From contig JAIOJX010000005.1 in the NCBI GenBank assembly GCA_022376925.1, positions 90,803,001 through 90,867,000 on the forward strand: a stretch of 64,000 nucleotides of DNA, in the 5' to 3' direction. The position numbers were made by a program, and so were the translations under genes. This stretch comes from Tragulus kanchil. Its lineage: Eukaryota; Chordata; Mammalia; Artiodactyla; Tragulidae. The notes beneath the pieces are model-generated. The model saw nothing but the letters and a program-made list of their open reading frames with translations, was not told the DNA's origin and ran no database searches. This document shows, in pieces, positions 1-13,375 of the stretch (positions within the stretch are counted from its first letter, which is position 1; each line of letters opens with the position of its first letter).

Positions 1-40
1 TAATTAACGAAGTTTAAGTGGCCTATAATTCTCAGTATAA

Positions 41-1853
<1,813 letters not shown>

Positions 1854-2363
1854 TAGCCTTGGTGTCACTGGTTGTCTTGTCTGCACGACTGATCCATTTA
1901 CCAAGCACAGAGTTTCATTCAGTACCTGTATTTACCATTGAGTTTGTATAAACTAAATTCATATTGTGTTTCCTTGCAAGTATGTATTTATATGTCTGTC
2001 ATCCTGGAATAGATTTTTTTTTTTTTCCAAAAAATGATAGTAAGGCAGGGCAAATAGTTTAGAATACTAGAAAAATCACATTTTTTCTAGTATTGTACAG
2101 TAAGACCCCATTAGTTACCTATTTATATCAGAGGTATGCTTCTACCTTCTCCCTGGTATGTGTCTCTTGTATGGTGCTCACAGAAGCAGTGCTGGGGACC
2201 ATGGTGTACTTTGGAAGCATTAATGCAGAGAAGAGTGTTAATCTTTACTACCAAAGTTGGGCCTCGGCTAACAGTTGTTCATGGTACTTGACAAATTGAT
2301 GCTTTTGAAATATATTATGCTTATTTTTAGAAAGCAAAGAAACTAATTTCTGGATGCTTGATT

Positions 2364-4596
2364 AGGTCATTGTGCATTTGCTTGCATCTCTCCTGTTTCA
2401 ACTTTTAGTCTGTTCAAATTTATTGGAACAGTTAATACAGTAAAAGGTATGCAGAGAAAAAAGTCTCGTTCCTCCTGACTCCCAGCTGTCCGATTCTTAC
2501 AGTTATCACATTTTTAATATAGTCCTTAGATGAGTATGTGTATAGACTTCTTTTATACAAATAGTAGCACAATGAACAGGCTCTTTTGCATTTTTCTCTT
2601 TTCACCTAATATCTTTTACAGTTTTTTCCCTGCCAATACATACGGAGCTACCTTGACCCCCTTTTCAAGGCTAGGTGGGATTCGATCACATGGATATACT
2701 CTAACTTGTTTAGCTCATCCCGCACCAACAGACCCCTTTGGGATGCGATGCTGCGACCACAGAGAATGTCTCTGTGCTCACCTTTGACACCAGTGCAAGA
2801 ACACTTTCAGGATAAACTCAGGGCATGGATTTGCCAAGTCAGATGAAATGTACATTTAAAATTTCAGTGATTCTTGTCTTTATGTTTTCTCCTCTGAAGT
2901 TCATGGCACGTTCTAGTCCAGTCATGTGTCTGGGGTGGAGCATCAAGGTCATCTTGGGAAGTGTCAATAAGTACAGTGTGTTCAGTGTCCTGTTGGGGGC
3001 TATGAACAAATGAGCCCAAGCTTAGCCATTTGTTTTACTTTATTTCCAGCAATAGGTCTAGCGTAACTATTACTTAGGTGAAACCCTAGCTGAGAAATGC
3101 AGGACAGCCGACCATCCTGTCTCTTCCGTAGAACACACGTGGGCTGTTGGACAGTAGTTGTGTGGTTAAGATGCAGGGGCTGTGGTAGGACACACGTGAC
3201 CTTGACACGGCATGGATGTGTGCCACTTCATACACAGAGCTCCTTACGGGCCCAGCTTGTTCCTCTCCAGGGTCTTCTCCTGGACTTCTGCCTGATTTTA
3301 TCACCAACTTCCATTTTAATCTACGGGGGAATGGGATGATTCTGCTTTGGTTTCTTGGCTGGGAATCGCTTGATCCTGCAAGTCTTGTGAGAAGAAAGAC
3401 ATGGTGAGGAACAAATTGAAGAAAAGAGACAAACTTAGTAATTTAAAACAACATGATTTATTATGTTACAATTTTTGGAAAGGTCATTGTGCATTTGCTT
3501 GCATCTCTCCTGTTTCAACTTTTAGTCTGTTCAAATTTATTGGAACAGTTAATACAGTAAAAGGTATGCAGAGAAAAAAGTCTCGTTCCTCCTGACTCCC
3601 AGCTGTCCGATTCTTACAGTTATCACATTTTTAATATAGTCCTTAGATGAGTATGTGTATAGACTTCTTTTATACAAATAGTAGCACAATGAACAGGCTC
3701 TTTTGCATTTTTCTCTTTTCACCTAATATCTTTTACAGTTTTTTCCCTGCCAATACATACGGAGCTACCTTGACCCCCTTTTCAAGGCTAGGTGGGATTC
3801 GATCACATGGATATACTCTAACTTGTTTAGCTCATCCCGCACCAACAGACCCCTTTGGGATGCGATGCTGCGACCACAGAGAATGTCTCTGTGCTCACCT
3901 TTGACACCAGTGCAAGAACACTTTCAGGATAAACTCAGGGCATGGATTTGCCAAGTCAGATGAAATGTACATTTAAAATTTCAGTGATTCTTGTCTTTAT
4001 GTTTTCTCCTCTGAAGTTCATGGCACGTTCTAGTCCAGTCATGTGTCTGGGGTGGAGCATCAAGGTCATCTTGGGAAGTGTCAATAAGTACAGTGTGTTC
4101 AGTGTCCTGTTGGGGGCTATGAACAAATGAGCCCAAGCTTAGCCATTTGTTTTACTTTATTTCCAGCAATAGGTCTAGCGTAACTATTACTTAGGTGAAA
4201 CCCTAGCTGAGAAATGCAGGACAGCCGACCATCCTGTCTCTTCCGTAGAACACACGTGGGCTGTTGGACAGTAGTTGTGTGGTTAAGATGCAGGGGCTGT
4301 GGTAGGACACACGTGACCTTGACACGGCATGGATGTGTGCCACTTCATACACAGAGCTCCTTACGGGCCCAGCTTGTTCCTCTCCAGGGTCTTCTCCTGG
4401 ACTTCTGCCTGATTTTATCACCAACTTCCATTTTAATCTACGGGGGAATGGGATGATTCTGCTTTGGTTTCTTGGCTGGGAATCGCTTGATCCTGCAAGT
4501 CTTGTGAGAAGAAAGACATGGTGAGGAACAAATTGAAGAAAAGAGACAAACTTAGTAATTTAAAACAACATGATTTATTATGTTACAATTTTTGGA
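2364..4596. repeat. Direct tandem duplication, period 1117 (copies 2364-3480 / 3481-4596)
   Basis: The two copies abut with no filler and are collinear throughout; the same small open frames recur exactly 1117 bases apart (2530/3647, 2825/3942, 3097/4214). The junction is at the 'tttttggaa|aggtcattg' boundary. Copy 2 continues into new sequence at 4597. There is no transposon terminus or target duplication, so this looks like an assembly repeat. Confidence 0.95.
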
Positions 4597-4776
4597 GGTC
4601 TGGGTTCCAGATGGGGCCACTGGGCTAAAATCAGGCTCTCAGCGGGGCTGGTTCCTTGTAAGAGGCTCCAAGGGAGAATCTGTTGGCTTGCTTTTCTAGC
4701 TTCTGAAGGCGTCCGCTTTCTTTGGCTCAGGACTCCTTTGGATGGGTACCACTCCCACCTGCTTTCCCTGTCGTAT
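4597..4776. repeat. Left half of an old interspersed repeat (L1M-like 3' region)
   Basis: The text running 'ggctccaagggagaatctg' to 'cctgtcgtatc' resembles a common mammalian old-L1 3' consensus. The continuation of that consensus (reading 'aaggaccctggg' to 'ataatccagg') resumes only at about 7402. Family naming is from memory and tentative. Confidence 0.45.
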
Positions 4777-6778
4777 CTTTTTTTTTTTCTTTTCTCCAAT
4801 TTTCAGATGTTTTATTTGTAGTGTGTTGGAACATTTTAATACAACAAAGATAGAAAATAATATATATTAGTTAAATCTGGATTTAATTTAGAGTTGAGAT
4901 ACTTACATACAATACTGTGCTTGAAGGTATGGCTGCCACAGGAGCTTTCACATCTTAAGGTAATACTAGCTTCTCTGCTGACTGGGTGACATTTAGGTAG
5001 AATTATTACAACAAAACATGCCCACTTTGGCCAATGCTAGCTTTGCTTCCCTCCTTAAGTTCCAGTTTCCATGCCCCCTTGTTTCATCTCAGAAATATTT
5101 GAGTTGTCCTGACAATTCATAGATTCTTTGAATAAACAATTATTAAAATTAAGCATGTTAAAGACGATACTACTAACTGGGAGCAAGGCTTGACTAGTTC
5201 AGGCAACACAGTAGTTGAGATTGAAACAGACCTGAAATAACAGCAAAATTAACACTGTGTTCCCTCTCCTTCCATATAAGGCACAAAGCTTGTTTATGCA
5301 TAAACATGGAGTACACAGAGTAAAAGTCCTTTGTCTAATACAGGGTAGAACATAGTCTTAAAAAAAGAATCAACTTGTGGGGGAGCTGAATTATGGTTTA
5401 TAGATTTCATAGATGATTTAACTGAACTTGATGCAAAATAATAGGCCACAGTTGAAAACTGGTGGTCTTTGCTGGGGGTGAGAGATGGGTGAGAGGGGAA
5501 CCTAAACCTATTTCCTCAGTAATTTCAGTCATTCAAAGCTACTAGAAGACTGAGAAGGAAAAAGCCCTCTGTTTTTCGTTCTCACTGGTCATTTGTAGCA
5601 ACAGTCTGACTTCAGATGTTGCTAACAGTTTTCTTCTATGGCAGTATGGGGTAACTCTGATTAAATATTTAAAAATGCAAACTTTCTTAACTGCCAAGTA
5701 AAGATGGCATTAAAGTGGACATGCTTTGTTGGCTTGCTTTCTAGCTTCTGAAGGCGCCGCTTTCTTTGGCTCAGGACTCCTTTGGATGGGTACCACTCCC
5801 ACCTGCTTTCCCTGTCGTATCTTTTTTTTTTCTTTTCTCCAATTTTCAGATGTTTTATTTGTAGTGTGTTGGAACATTTTAATACAACAAAGATAGAAAA
5901 TAATATATATTAGTTAAATCTGGATTTAATTTAGAGTTGAGATACTTACATACAATACTGTGCTTGAAGGTATGGCTGCCACAGGAGCTTTCACATCTTA
6001 AGGTAATACTAGCTTCTCTGCTGACTGGGTGACATTTAGGTAGAATTATTACAACAAAACATGCCCACTTTGGCCAATGCTAGCTTTGCTTCCCTCCTTA
6101 AGTTCCAGTTTCCATGCCCCCTTGTTTCATCTCAGAAATATTTGAGTTGTCCTGACAATTCATAGATTCTTTGAATAAACAATTATTAAAATTAAGCATG
6201 TTAAAGACGATACTACTAACTGGGAGCAAGGCTTGACTAGTTCAGGCAACACAGTAGTTGAGATTGAAACAGACCTGAAATAACAGCAAAATTAACACTG
6301 TGTTCCCTCTCCTTCCATATAAGGCACAAAGCTTGTTTATGCATAAACATGGAGTACACAGAGTAAAAGTCCTTTGTCTAATACAGGGTAGAACATAGTC
6401 TTAAAAAAAGAATCAACTTGTGGGGGAGCTGAATTATGGTTTATAGATTTCATAGATGATTTAACTGAACTTGATGCAAAATAATAGGCCACAGTTGAAA
6501 ACTGGTGGTCTTTGCTGGGGGTGAGAGATGGGTGAGAGGGGAACCTAAACCTATTTCCTCAGTAATTTCAGTCATTCAAAGCTACTAGAAGACTGAGAAG
6601 GAAAAAGCCCTCTGTTTTTCGTTCTCACTGGTCATTTGTAGCAACAGTCTGACTTCAGATGTTGCTAACAGTTTTCTTCTATGGCAGTATGGGGTAACTC
6701 TGATTAAATATTTAAAAATGCAAACTTTCTTAACTGCCAAGTAAAGATGGCATTAAAGTGGACATGCTTTGTTGGCTT
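4681..6778. repeat. Direct tandem duplication, period 1043-1046 (copies 4681-5726 / 5727-6778)
   Basis: Copy 2 repeats copy 1 with single-base losses confined to its first about 110 bases (CTTTTCTAG to CTTTCTAG, GGCGTCCGC to GGCGCCGC, and one T fewer in the poly-T). Later sequence appears identical at offset 1043. A 9-base microhomology (TGTTGGCTT) sits at the junction. The indels at the copy edge suggest read-end errors. Confidence 0.95.
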
Positions 6779-7392
6779 TGAAACTCTCTAAATGAAACCA
6801 ATACTGTTTAAGAAAGCCAGAGGTTTTTTTTTGTTTTTTTTTTTTGTTTGTTTTTTAAAATCAAATGCCTGTGAAGAACTGGCAAATGACTGTTAACTAT
6901 AATTACTTTTAGTAAGGGGTAACTTAAGTCTACAAGAAGACAATCAAAGAATTAATTTATTACAGAGCTTAAAACAATATGGTTAATGTTTTTAAATGTT
7001 ATTGAGCAAGAATCCTTTAAAAATCAGTTTACTGTGAACCTGACAGTGAAAGGACTTTTTTTTTTTTTTTTTTTTTTTTACTGAAAACAGTTAACACAGC
7101 TTAGGGTTATGAATAGGACTTTGAATATATAAATAACCCTTTCCCAAAAGGTGTCCTTAAAACACATGGTCTCCTGTTAGCTATATAAGGATCTGGCACC
7201 TCTGTCCTTACAGTGTTAAATAAGAATTTTAAGCAGGTACAGGGCAGGGTAGAATGCCACATGCAGTGAGAGTTACAAGCACGGGGGCCTTCCTGTGAAC
7301 AGTCCACACTCATTTCACTGACTGGTTCTCTGGCTGACCTCACCACTTTCTGATTTTAAAGGGATACTAATAAATAGATCTAGCTTATAGAA
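4777..7392 (-). pseudogene. Probable processed retrocopy of an unidentified mRNA 3' UTR, minus strand
   Basis: On the minus strand a long AT-rich transcript-like sequence ends with AATAAA about 20 bases before a pure A tract (plus strand: poly-T at 4777-4787, then TTTATT at about 4809). The block interrupts an older repeat whose halves lie at 4597-4776 and 7402-7570. The flanks 'gtcgtatctttt' and 'gttgtatttt' look like a degraded target-site duplication. I find no open frame with recognisable protein similarity, so I read it as a 5'-truncated 3'-UTR copy. About 1.05 kb of it is the tandem duplication 4681-6778, so the single-copy insert is about 1.6 kb. The source gene is not recognised. Confidence 0.45.
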
Positions 7393-7401
7393 GTTGTATT
7401 T

Positions 7402-7570
7402 TCACTCTAGCAATTCCGGCTGCAGAAAACTTCCCTTCATAAGGACCCTGGGACTGCATCAGGCCCAACCAGATAATCCAGGACGATTAGAGTCTTAACC
7501 TCATCATATCTGCAAATCTCTTTTGCTTTGGACTTCGGGGGTTAGGATACTTCACTGGGAGGCCACAAGT
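7402..7570. repeat. Right half of the split old repeat
   Basis: Contains 'cactctagca', 'aaggaccctggg', 'ataatccagg' and 'catatctgcaaa', in the order expected from the old repeat whose left half is at 4597-4776. The order and orientation match, with the retrocopy between the halves. Confidence 0.45.
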
Positions 7571-7631
7571 CTAACCCCATATAGGTTTCTGGGCTTACTC
7601 TAGAGGTGGAGCCTGTATTGGGGTTTTTTTT

Positions 7632-7875
7632 GGCCACTTCTGTTGATCTTTTCATGTATCTTTGTTCTTTGGCCTGTATGGGCTTCCCATTGCAGTGGCC
7701 TCTCTCGCTGCAGGGCATGGGTTCTGGGCACATGCGCCCCAGAGCTCTGGCTTGGGAATTGGACGCATCAGTCCAGCCGCTCCGTGGCACATGGGATCTT
7801 CCCAGGCCAGGGATCGAACCAGCACCCCTTGCACTGCAAGGCAGTGTCCTTAGCTACTGGACCACCAGGGAAGCC
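7632..7875 (-). mobile_element. CHR-2-like SINE (young family), minus strand
   Basis: Reads from GGCCACTTCTGTTGATC through TTCTTTGGCC, GCATGCG-like and AATTGGACGCATC motifs to ACCACCAGGGAAGCCC. This is the minus-strand form of the family described at 10779-11102. Confidence 0.85.
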
Positions 7876-8625
7876 CTGTATTGTTTTAAATAAAGGTGAT
7901 TCTGATAATGTGCCCTGATTTGAGAGCCACCATGGATGTGTATTCTGTGAAAACAAATCACAGTGTTCCCCAGTGTTGTTTCAGGTTCGGCTCTTTTGTG
8001 AGTTTTTGCTGTGTTGGACAAAAGCCCTTCAGCCCCTTTCTTCTGCAGTGCTGTTTTTCTTTCATGCATGCACTTGCCATGTTGCTCCCCCAGATGACAT
8101 TTTCAGAAGAAACTTGAGAAGGATCTTGTATTCCTCTACTTTTTCCGCCTGCACTGGTTGATCCCTGGAGAAACAGTGGATGTCAACAGAGGCGTCTGTA
8201 GAGGGCCGTTTGGATTTTGTGAGGACAGGGAAAGCTGACCCACAGCAGCCGCATGTGGCTCCTAGCAGCTCGCCGTTGGTTTGGGTTGGGTTTAGAGGAT
8301 GAGTTCATGACTCCTCAGCCATCTGTATCTGCCTCCTTGGTTCAGATAAATCTATTCCCCTCTTCATGAAAGCTCCTAGGGCACTTGATCCTTTTCTACC
8401 AAGTCCAGCTGTGATGTGTCTGAGCTTGAACCTCTCCACAACGACTCTCAACTCTGGTTGAATGTTAGAAGCTCCTGGGGAGATTTGTAGACCACTGGAG
8501 AGGCTTCACCCTCAGAGATTTTAATGCAGTCGGTTTGGATGCGATCTGGCGTCTATGTTGAGAGAGAATGTGTTGAAAGAGAGCTTGAAAGAGAGCTTGA
8601 AAGAGAATGAGAAGGTACAGGCCTT

Positions 8626-8746
8626 GGGACTTTCCTGGTGGTCCAGTGTTTTAAGACAGCATGTTTCCAGTACAGGGGACGTTCAGTCCTTCATCCAGGA
8701 ATTAAGATCCCACTTGCTCTGTGGCATGGCCCCCCAAAAAAAGGGT
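8626..8746 (+). mobile_element. Old tRNA-derived SINE
   Basis: Begins GGGACTTTCCTGGTGGTCC and continues through a degenerate B box and an 'aattaagatcccact' motif to an A-rich tail. It belongs to the same broad class as the ruminant CHR/Bov SINEs but is well diverged. Confidence 0.75.
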
Positions 8747-9103
8747 ACAGGTTACCTTGGGAGCATGTAGGAACTGTTTTTTGGGAAACTGTCTGGAAAT
8801 CACCTTCAGTCAACACTCTTCCTGACTAAATGTTGTGAGGTGGCTGAAGATGGCAAAAACCCAGGCTGTGTCCTCGAAGCCCTAGGGAGCTCAGTGTTGA
8901 GCGAGAAGAGAATGACTCCTGAGAGTAAATCCAGCCCTTTGAAGTCAGGTGTGGCGGCCTGCCAGCAGAGGGCACCCGAGGAATGCTGCAGTGTCAGCCG
9001 TCCTGCCCAACTCTCTCACCCGCTGCGGCGGCGGGCCTGGTGCCTCCTCTGTGCCTCTGCCTCATGGGTTAATTGCTGAACTGCCTAGCGGTCTTCTCTT
9101 TTT

Positions 9104-9341
9104 TTTAAATTTTGACCTCTTTTTTTGTTTATTGACGTATTTATTTTCATCCATTTTTATTCTTTGGCCTGTGTGGACCTCCCATCGCAGTGGCCACTCT
9201 CCTTGCAGAGCGCTGACTCGTAATTGGACACACCGGTTCAGCCCTTCCTCGGCATGTGGAGTCTTCCCGGACCGGGAATCGAACCAGTGCCCCTTGCACT
9301 GCAAGGCAGACTCTTTACCCACTGGGCCACCAGGGAAGCCC
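9104..9341 (-). mobile_element. CHR-2-like SINE, minus strand (repeated at 10182-10418)
   Basis: Minus-strand member of the young family, ending ACCAGGGAAGCCC at 9341. The second occurrence at 10182-10418 is the tandem-duplicate copy, one base shorter, not an independent insertion. Confidence 0.85.
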
Positions 9342-9701
9342 AGGGCAGTCTTTTCAGCCATCACTCCTGGTGACTGATGTTCTTGTCTGTAGCTTATTGT
9401 TTAAGGATCCCCCTGTTGGTTTTCCCAGATGCTAGAGGATTGTTGTTTTTCTTTGAATGACTGGGTTTCCTCTTTAATAATTATTGTCGAAGCTCTATGA
9501 GTCCTTAGTTGTGTAAAGCTTTCCTGTTTATGGAAAAGAAAGACAACTTGCTCTGACAGATGCCCCTGTTGTTCTACAGACACTAAATAGTCCAAGAGGC
9601 GGCCAATAGAATGCTTCCTGTAGAGCGAGTGAAAAATCCTGCTGCCAAACGTATTTGAGATGAAATAACTCAAATCATTTGTATTAAAAGTGCACTTTGG
9701 G

Positions 9702-9945
9702 GGGCTTCCCTGGTGATCCAGTGGGTAAGGACACCACCTGCAGTGCAAGGGGCACCAGTTCGATCCCTGGCCTGGGAAGATCTCACGTGCCGCGGAGCAG
9801 CAATTACCAAGCTGGAGCTCTAGAGCGCATGCGCCCAGAGCCGGTGCTCTGCGACAACAGAGGCCACCGCGATGGGAGGCCCACACGGGCCAAAGAACAA
9901 AGATGGATGAAGCTAGACAAATGAAAGACTGATAGGAGTGGCCCG
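9702..9945 (+). mobile_element. CHR-2-like SINE, truncated tail (duplicate of 10779-11102)
   Basis: Starts GGGCTTCCCTGGTGATCC after the left target sequence AAAGTGCACTTTG (9687-9699). Its tail stops at GTGGCCCG, where the tandem duplication joins, and no matching right-hand target site follows. A body segment is also missing compared with the second copy. Confidence 0.85.
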
Positions 9946-10778
9946 GTGGCTGAAGTCCCATCCCCTAGCCAGTGTTGAGCGAGAAGAGAATGACTCCTGA
10001 GAGTAAATCCAGCCCTTTGAAGTCAGGTGTGGCGGCCTGCCAGCAGAGGGCACCCGAGGAATGCTGCAGTGTCAGCCGTCCTGCCCAACTCTCTCACCCG
10101 CTGCGGCGGCGGGCCTGGTGCCTCCTCTGTGCCTCTGCCTCATGGGTTAATTGCTGAACTGCCTAGCGGTCTTCTCTTTTTTTTAAATTTTGACCTCTTT
10201 TTTTGTTTATTGACGTATTTATTTTCATCCATTTTTATTCTTTGGCCTGTGTGGACCTCCCATCGCAGTGGCCACTCTCCTTGCAGAGCGCTGACTCGTA
10301 ATTGGACACACCGGTTCAGCCCTTCCTCGGCATGTGGAGTCTTCCCGGACCGGAATCGAACCAGTGCCCCTTGCACTGCAAGGCAGACTCTTTACCCACT
10401 GGGCCACCAGGGAAGCCCAGGGCAGTCTTTTCAGCCATCACTCCTGGTGACTGATGTTCTTGTCTGTAGCTTATTGTTTAAGGATCCCCCTGTTGGTTTT
10501 CCCAGATGCTAGAGGATTGTTGTTTTTCTTTGAATGACTGGGTTTCCTCTTTAATAATTATTGTCGAAGCTCTATGAGTCCTTAGTTGTGTAAAGCTTTC
10601 CTGTTTATGGAAAAGAAAGACAACTTGCTCTGACAGATGCCCCTGTTGTTCTACAGACACTAAATAGTCCAAGAGGCGGCCAATAGAATGCTTCCTGTAG
10701 AGCGAGTGAAAAATCCTGCTGCCAAACGTATTTGAGATGAAATAACTCAAATCATTTGTATTAAAAGTGCACTTTGGG

Positions 10779-11102
10779 GGGCTTCCCTGGTGATCCAGTG
10801 GGTAAGGACACCGCCTTGTAGTGCAAGGGGCACCAGTTCGATCCCTGGCCTGGGAAGATCTCACGTGCCACGGAGCGGCTGGACCCATGTGTCCAATTAC
10901 CGAGCCGGAGCTCTGGAGCGCATGCGCCCAGAGCCTGTGCTCTGCGACAACAGATGCCACTGTGATGGGAGGCCCACACGGGCCAAAGAACAAAGATGGA
11001 TGAAGCTAGACAAATGAAAGACTGATAGGAGTGGCCCGCCCACCCCCCACCCTCCCACCCCCGCCAAAATAAATAAATAAATAAATGTTTTGGTTTTTTT
11101 TT
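10779..11102 (+). mobile_element. Full-length CHR-2-like SINE with C-rich tail and target-site duplication
   Basis: The head is GGGCTTCCCTGGTGATCC, followed by a B-box-like GTTCGATCCC and a body containing CCAATTACC and GCGCATGCGCC. The tail is AACAAAGATGGATGAA, then GTGGCC, a C-rich block of about 30 bases, and repeated AAAT units. The 13-base target duplication AAAGTGCACTTTG flanks it at 10764-10776 and 11103-11115. This is the best complete reference copy of the family in the window. Confidence 0.9.
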
Positions 11103-12666
11103 AAAGTGCACTTTGTAAATATTTTCCCAGCATGCCTTCAGTTAAGGAGATTTTTGCATCTGGATTAGACAGCAGGGTTTCTGGTTAGACTGAGAACAGC
11201 CAAGGAATTTAGTATTTAGTGCACATAATAGTGTTTATTAACTTGGGTATTTTCATTTAGATTGCTAAAATAAGAATTGTCCAGAACTTGTATGTATTAT
11301 GTCACGATGCTCTCTTGAAATCGTTGGGCACTTACCAAAAGTCATTACTTGCTAAAATGCCAGACCTCCATAGAGTTACTTAAAACTGAAACTAATTTGG
11401 TAGACTTGGAAGCTGAAATTTGGTCAGCCTGTGGGAGAGAAATTGTCAGGGTAGTCTTCACCGTCTTCCTTACTTCTTAAATTTGGACCAGGCTGATAAT
11501 ATGGGGCAGTATCTTGTACAACTGTCTCTTAGATGTGGTCATAGCCACTCTAAATTTTTAAGTACTTTCCAGGAGAGAAGTACATGGAAATTGTATTTCT
11601 CCCAAATTCCTTGACTGAGAGGGAAAAAGAAGAACCCAAGAAGATGGGCAGACTCTGAGTTTTCTGTTAAGGTTATTTTGGTTACTTAGTAACAGCATAT
11701 TCTATCTAAGGGAAACTGGGAAACCATTTCACCTTTGGTTGCAAGGGTGCCACGGAATCCTGCAGAGAGTCACTGTGAGGGCACATAGCTCCGCAGAAGC
11801 AGATTCCAAAACCCCAGGAAGGTGTCAGTTCCACATGTCAGATTCCTGGGAGAAATCATCTGGCGGGGCCTTAGCCTGGGTCTAGCATCTGGCCCAGGGG
11901 CCGATGACTTCTGACTACACCACATATGCAGCAGGAAAGGAAGGGGTATTTCGTCATAAGCAAGAGCCATCCCAGGAACCTGGACATGTGTAGACCGTTA
12001 CTGCTGTCTCAGTCCGAAATGCTGTGGCTAAATCAGGAGATAGTAACACATACACCAGTCATTAGATTGATTTGAAATGCTTACTATGGCAGTTGCTGAA
12101 GACTTTATTGCTGTTACCTAGCATGTTGAGTACGCTGGTTCTCTGGGGGCAAACCCTCCCTTTCCTCTCCTTTCCCCTCTCGTGCACCGGGGATGGGTTA
12201 ACACATGTGACGTCTAGGTGTGCTCCTATAGATGACCCACCCCACCGTGTCTGGAGTTGACAGGCAGCAGAATTGGTGCCTGGAGGGGAGCCCGTAGCTG
12301 AATCTGTTTCCCTACCCAGACCCGCACCTGTCTGCACTCCAGCGGTATGGCGAGGGCTCTGGCAGCTGTTCAGGCCAGACGTCGCCCCATCACATCTCCC
12401 TGCTCGTGAATCTCTTTAGAAGGCGAGTAAGCAGGGTCAAACATGCCTGACCCTTGAGCATTGCCTTTCGTATTGTTTTTCTAAGTGCAGATCATCAGTA
12501 AACCTTGGTACTTGGGATAAACTTGAGTCCAGGTCTCGTCGGTGTGTGGGGCATGAGAACGGCTGTCTCTTGGTCTGTGGCACAGGGGCTGGACCACCCC
12601 TTGTCTTTTTAAGACAGGACTTGGACTGCACAGACCGCGGTTTAATCAAAAGCTCTGGATTTTCAG

Positions 12667-12823
12667 ATTCTGAGAAGATGGCGCAGTATTTGGAGGAGGA
12701 ACGTCACATGAGGGAAGAGAACCTGAGGCTGCAGAGGAAGCTGCAGAGGGAGATGGAGAGAAGAGAGGCCCTCTGTCGACAGCTCTCCGAGAGCGAGTCC
12801 AGCTTAGAGATGGACGACGAGAG
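12667..12823 (+). CDS. CCDC6: CCDC6 exon 6 (end of coiled coil)
   Basis: This 157-bp exon completes the split His codon, then encodes [18 protein letters not shown], continues with [18 protein letters not shown], and ends DDE plus two bases of Arg. It corresponds to residues 283-335. The acceptor is TTTTCAG at 12666; the donor is GTGCGT at 12824. The strongly charged heptad pattern is the final part of the coiled coil. Phases match exon 5 (one base carried) and exon 7 (two bases carried). A longer open frame over 12546-12986 runs through both splice sites and is not the exon boundary. Confidence 0.95.
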
Positions 12824-13154
12824 GTGCGTGTGTGTCCCACGAGCCTTGTGGAAACAGCACCAGCCACAAAAACCAGGCTCCAGCCCCTCGTCACCTCCTG
12901 GGAGGCGTGGTCGGAGATGGCTGGAAGGTTTACTTATTGTGATGAGGAATACCATCCCCTCAAAGTGGATGCCGAGGATGGGATGAATAAAGAAGGTTGA
13001 CCACCCTCTTTAAACACAAAAAGATGGGGAAAAAATTACCTTTTCCAAATTACTCAGTAGGAGGGAAATAGGGGAAGGTCATGTGCAGAGAGGCAGCATT
13101 GGCACACATTGCTGAGTTTGTCTGATCCTGTGGCATGTCTGTTTAAAGCATGGG

Positions 13155-13375
13155 CTGTTTTGTTACTAAGTCTTGTCTGACTCTATTGCAACCCCATCGA
13201 CCATAGCTCTCCAGGGATTTTCTCCGTAGCTCTTCTGTCCATGGGATTTTCCAGGCAAAAATACCGGTGTGGGTTGCCAGTTCCCTCTCCAGGGCATCTT
13301 CCTGACCCAGGGGTTGAGCCCGGGTCTCTTGCACTGCAGGTGGATTCTTTACCATCTGAGCCACCAGGGAAACCC
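13155..13375 (-). mobile_element. Bov-tA SINE with BovB-type tail, minus strand
   Basis: Reads TTACTAAGTCTTGTCTGAC, then CCCATCGACCATAG, and ends with GAGCCACCAGGGAAACCC. This is the usual ruminant tRNA-headed SINE fused to a BovB 3' segment. Confidence 0.9.

Larger units (their letters stand above)
8892..11038. repeat. Direct tandem duplication, period 1078-1093 (copies 8892-9945 / 9970-11038)
   Basis: Copies start at CAGTGTTGAGCG and end at GTGGCCCG, separated by 24 unmatched bases. They differ by short indels: one G fewer in copy 2 at about 10350, and a missing body segment in the SINE of copy 1 at about 9800. Each copy holds one minus-strand and one plus-strand SINE. Only copy 2 runs on into the SINE's C-rich tail and right-hand target duplication. 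Confidence 0.95.

Noticed and set aside
2530..4524. Apparent family of small paired proteins (85, 62, 73, 80 and 63 codons) repeated in the same order
   Set aside because: The pairing is produced by the 1117-bp tandem duplication. The frames lie in intron 5 and lack coding features.
10779..10860. tRNA-like A and B boxes, possible tRNA gene
   Set aside because: They are the heads of tRNA-derived SINEs: the acceptor stem does not close, and the sequence continues into the SINE body.
9401..11111. Open frames of 116-186 codons on both strands around 9.0-11.1 kb
   Set aside because: They run through SINE sequence on both strands at once, share the same SINE-derived peptide motifs with frames all over the window, and have no splice or conservation support.
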